A DNA stretch of 5,970 nt. It comes from Bacillota bacterium. GTDB taxonomy: Bacteria; Bacillota; Clostridia; Oscillospirales; Ruminococcaceae. Shown here piece by piece: positions 5,539 through 5,970 of this stretch. A program made the position numbers and the translations under genes. The number at the start of each line of letters is the position of its first letter. Positions within the stretch are counted from its first letter, which is position 1. Location: NCBI GenBank assembly GCA_023429685.1, contig JAEZDF010000075.1, forward strand, positions 1 through 5,970, in the 5' to 3' direction. Below the pieces are notes generated by a model that worked only from the letters and a program-made list of their open reading frames with translations, was not told the origin of the DNA and did not search any database.

Positions 5539-5683
5539 TTCAATCCTTTCTGTGCTCTGAGTGTTAAAGGGAGCGCATGTCGTACGGGCAAAAGAGAGCG
5601 GGTGCGGCGTTTAATTGATGTTGCTGCCGCAGAGCCGATAAACGGGGGAATGCGGCTATATTAATAGTGGCGGGCTGCAGTGG

Positions 5684-5731
5684 GTTTACTGCATATAAAA
5701 TAATGTTTACCATAAATGGGCGTCGGTTTAC
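5684..5731 (+). repeat. Three GTTTAC repeats at exact 21-bp spacing
   Basis: GTTTAC occurs at 5684-5689, 5705-5710 and 5726-5731. The 21-bp period is two DNA turns, so the copies lie on one face of the helix. The last copy ends 6 bases before the -35 of the plus promoter at 5738. Two copies sit in short inverted repeats: TGCAGT/ACTGCA (5676-5681 and 5688-5693) and CGGT/ACCG around the third. This is the layout of an activator or response-regulator binding region. Confidence 0.5.
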
Positions 5732-5737
5732 CGGGTA

Positions 5738-5766
5738 TTGAAATCGCGTATTAAATTAGGTATAGT
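5738..5766 (+). promoter_or_regulatory. Plus-strand sigma-A promoter behind the GTTTAC repeats
   Basis: TTGAAA (5738-5743), 17 bases, then TATAGT (5761-5766), each one mismatch from consensus, with a start near 5773. No gene begins soon after it within the window, so it drives either a long leader for the gene to the right or a short RNA. Confidence 0.6.
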
Positions 5767-5906
5767 ATAACATAGCCAAATACAAAATAAAAACAAAATA
5801 ATTGTACAAGTAATACAAAACAAGCGATGAAACTGTGGGGATGATTATAAAAATAGTAGAAATTGAAAAAAACACCCAACAGGGGCTTGTTTTGCATAAA
5901 AAAAGC

Positions 5907-5935
5907 TTGCAATCCCTAAAGGCGTGTAGTATTAT
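5907..5935 (+). promoter_or_regulatory. Plus-strand sigma-A promoter at the right edge
   Basis: TTGCAA (5907-5912), 17 bases, then TATTAT (5930-5935), with an A tract just upstream (5898-5904) that could serve as an UP element. Transcription should start near 5942. The first 28 or so bases of the transcript are in the window and contain no supported start codon, so the gene or RNA lies beyond 5970. Confidence 0.65.
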
Positions 5936-5970
5936 GATTAAGCGTGACTGCACAGATATGCGATGAAGCG

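Larger units (their letters stand above)
5539..5970. other. 432-base AT-rich intergenic region
   Basis: No convincing gene lies here. From left to right it holds the ribosome binding site of the DUF4349 gene, a 6-bp inverted repeat TGCGGC/GCCGCA (5603-5608 and 5626-5631), three phased GTTTAC repeats (5684-5731), a plus-strand promoter (5738-5766), an A-rich stretch (about 5770-5870), a C- and G-centred weak hairpin (about 5870-5895, with a T run if read on the minus strand) and a second plus-strand promoter (5907-5935). The promoter of the DUF4349 gene is not obvious. The best candidate on the minus strand is TTGGCT (5779-5774), 18 bases, TTTAAT (5755-5750), which would overlap the plus promoter and give a leader of about 205 bases. 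Confidence 0.6.

Noticed and set aside
5603..5631. Inverted repeat TGCGGC/GCCGCA with a 17-base loop
   Set aside because: Six pairs and a long loop are within chance for a GC-rich patch; no T run or known motif.
5870..5897. Hairpin around CCCAACAGGGG as a plus-strand terminator
   Set aside because: Only three solid G-C pairs plus a bulged A/T stem, and no T run follows on the plus strand; it would fit a minus-strand terminator better but no minus-strand gene is seen to its right.
5756..5953. 65-codon minus-strand ORF rich in Tyr, Leu, Ile and Phe
   Set aside because: It is the translation of AT-rich intergenic DNA, has no ribosome binding site, and lies across two predicted plus-strand promoters.
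5841..5966. Plus-strand ORF of about 41 codons starting ATG ATT ATA
   Set aside because: The GGGG before it touches the ATG with no spacing, and the promoter at 5907-5935 lies inside it.
1..5970. CRISPR array, insertion sequence, tRNA or phage genes
   Set aside because: No regularly spaced repeats with spacers, transposase-like proteins, terminal inverted repeats or tRNA-like folds were found on reading both strands.

Overview
The window looks like chromosomal DNA of a low-to-medium GC Firmicute, most likely an anaerobic member of the Clostridia. The support is AGGAGG-type ribosome binding sites, sigma-A promoters of TTGACA/TATAAT type, free use of TTG and GTG starts, and the families present: a CD3324-type small protein, a DUF4349 lipoprotein, and an AraC regulator with a GyrI-like domain. 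The genes are clearly GC-richer than the flanking intergenic DNA. No phage, transposon, CRISPR, tRNA or rRNA signal was seen.

Left end (1-340): the first 20 codons of a CD3324-family gene leave the window on the minus strand. Its promoter lies unusually far back (about 160-190 bases). The leader between them holds a 9-codon ORF with an excellent ribosome binding site, a hairpin over that ORF's stop codon, and a second hairpin that buries the ribosome binding site of the main gene. This resembles a translational attenuator and is the most unusual item here. On the plus strand, a two-gene unit follows at 341-1641: a four-helix membrane protein and a lipoprotein, both of unknown function. It ends at a hairpin shared with the converging esterase gene.

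Middle (1746-3845): a secreted lipoprotein esterase (minus) and an AraC/GyrI-type regulator (plus) diverge from a 105-base spacer whose -10 box is a perfect palindrome. The regulator may control the esterase. The regulator and the next minus-strand unit converge on a perfect 18-bp bidirectional terminator (3923-3967).

Right part (4029-5970): a minus-strand pair encodes a DUF4349 lipoprotein with a C-terminal membrane anchor, then a tautomerase-superfamily enzyme starting at TTG. The last 432 bases are non-coding and AT-rich. They hold two good plus-strand promoters. One is preceded by three GTTTAC repeats exactly 21 bp apart. The other starts a transcript that runs out of the window.

Three of the six complete proteins are lipoproteins and a fourth is an integral membrane protein, so the region mainly serves the cell envelope. 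The genes appear to be independent units and do not form one pathway.
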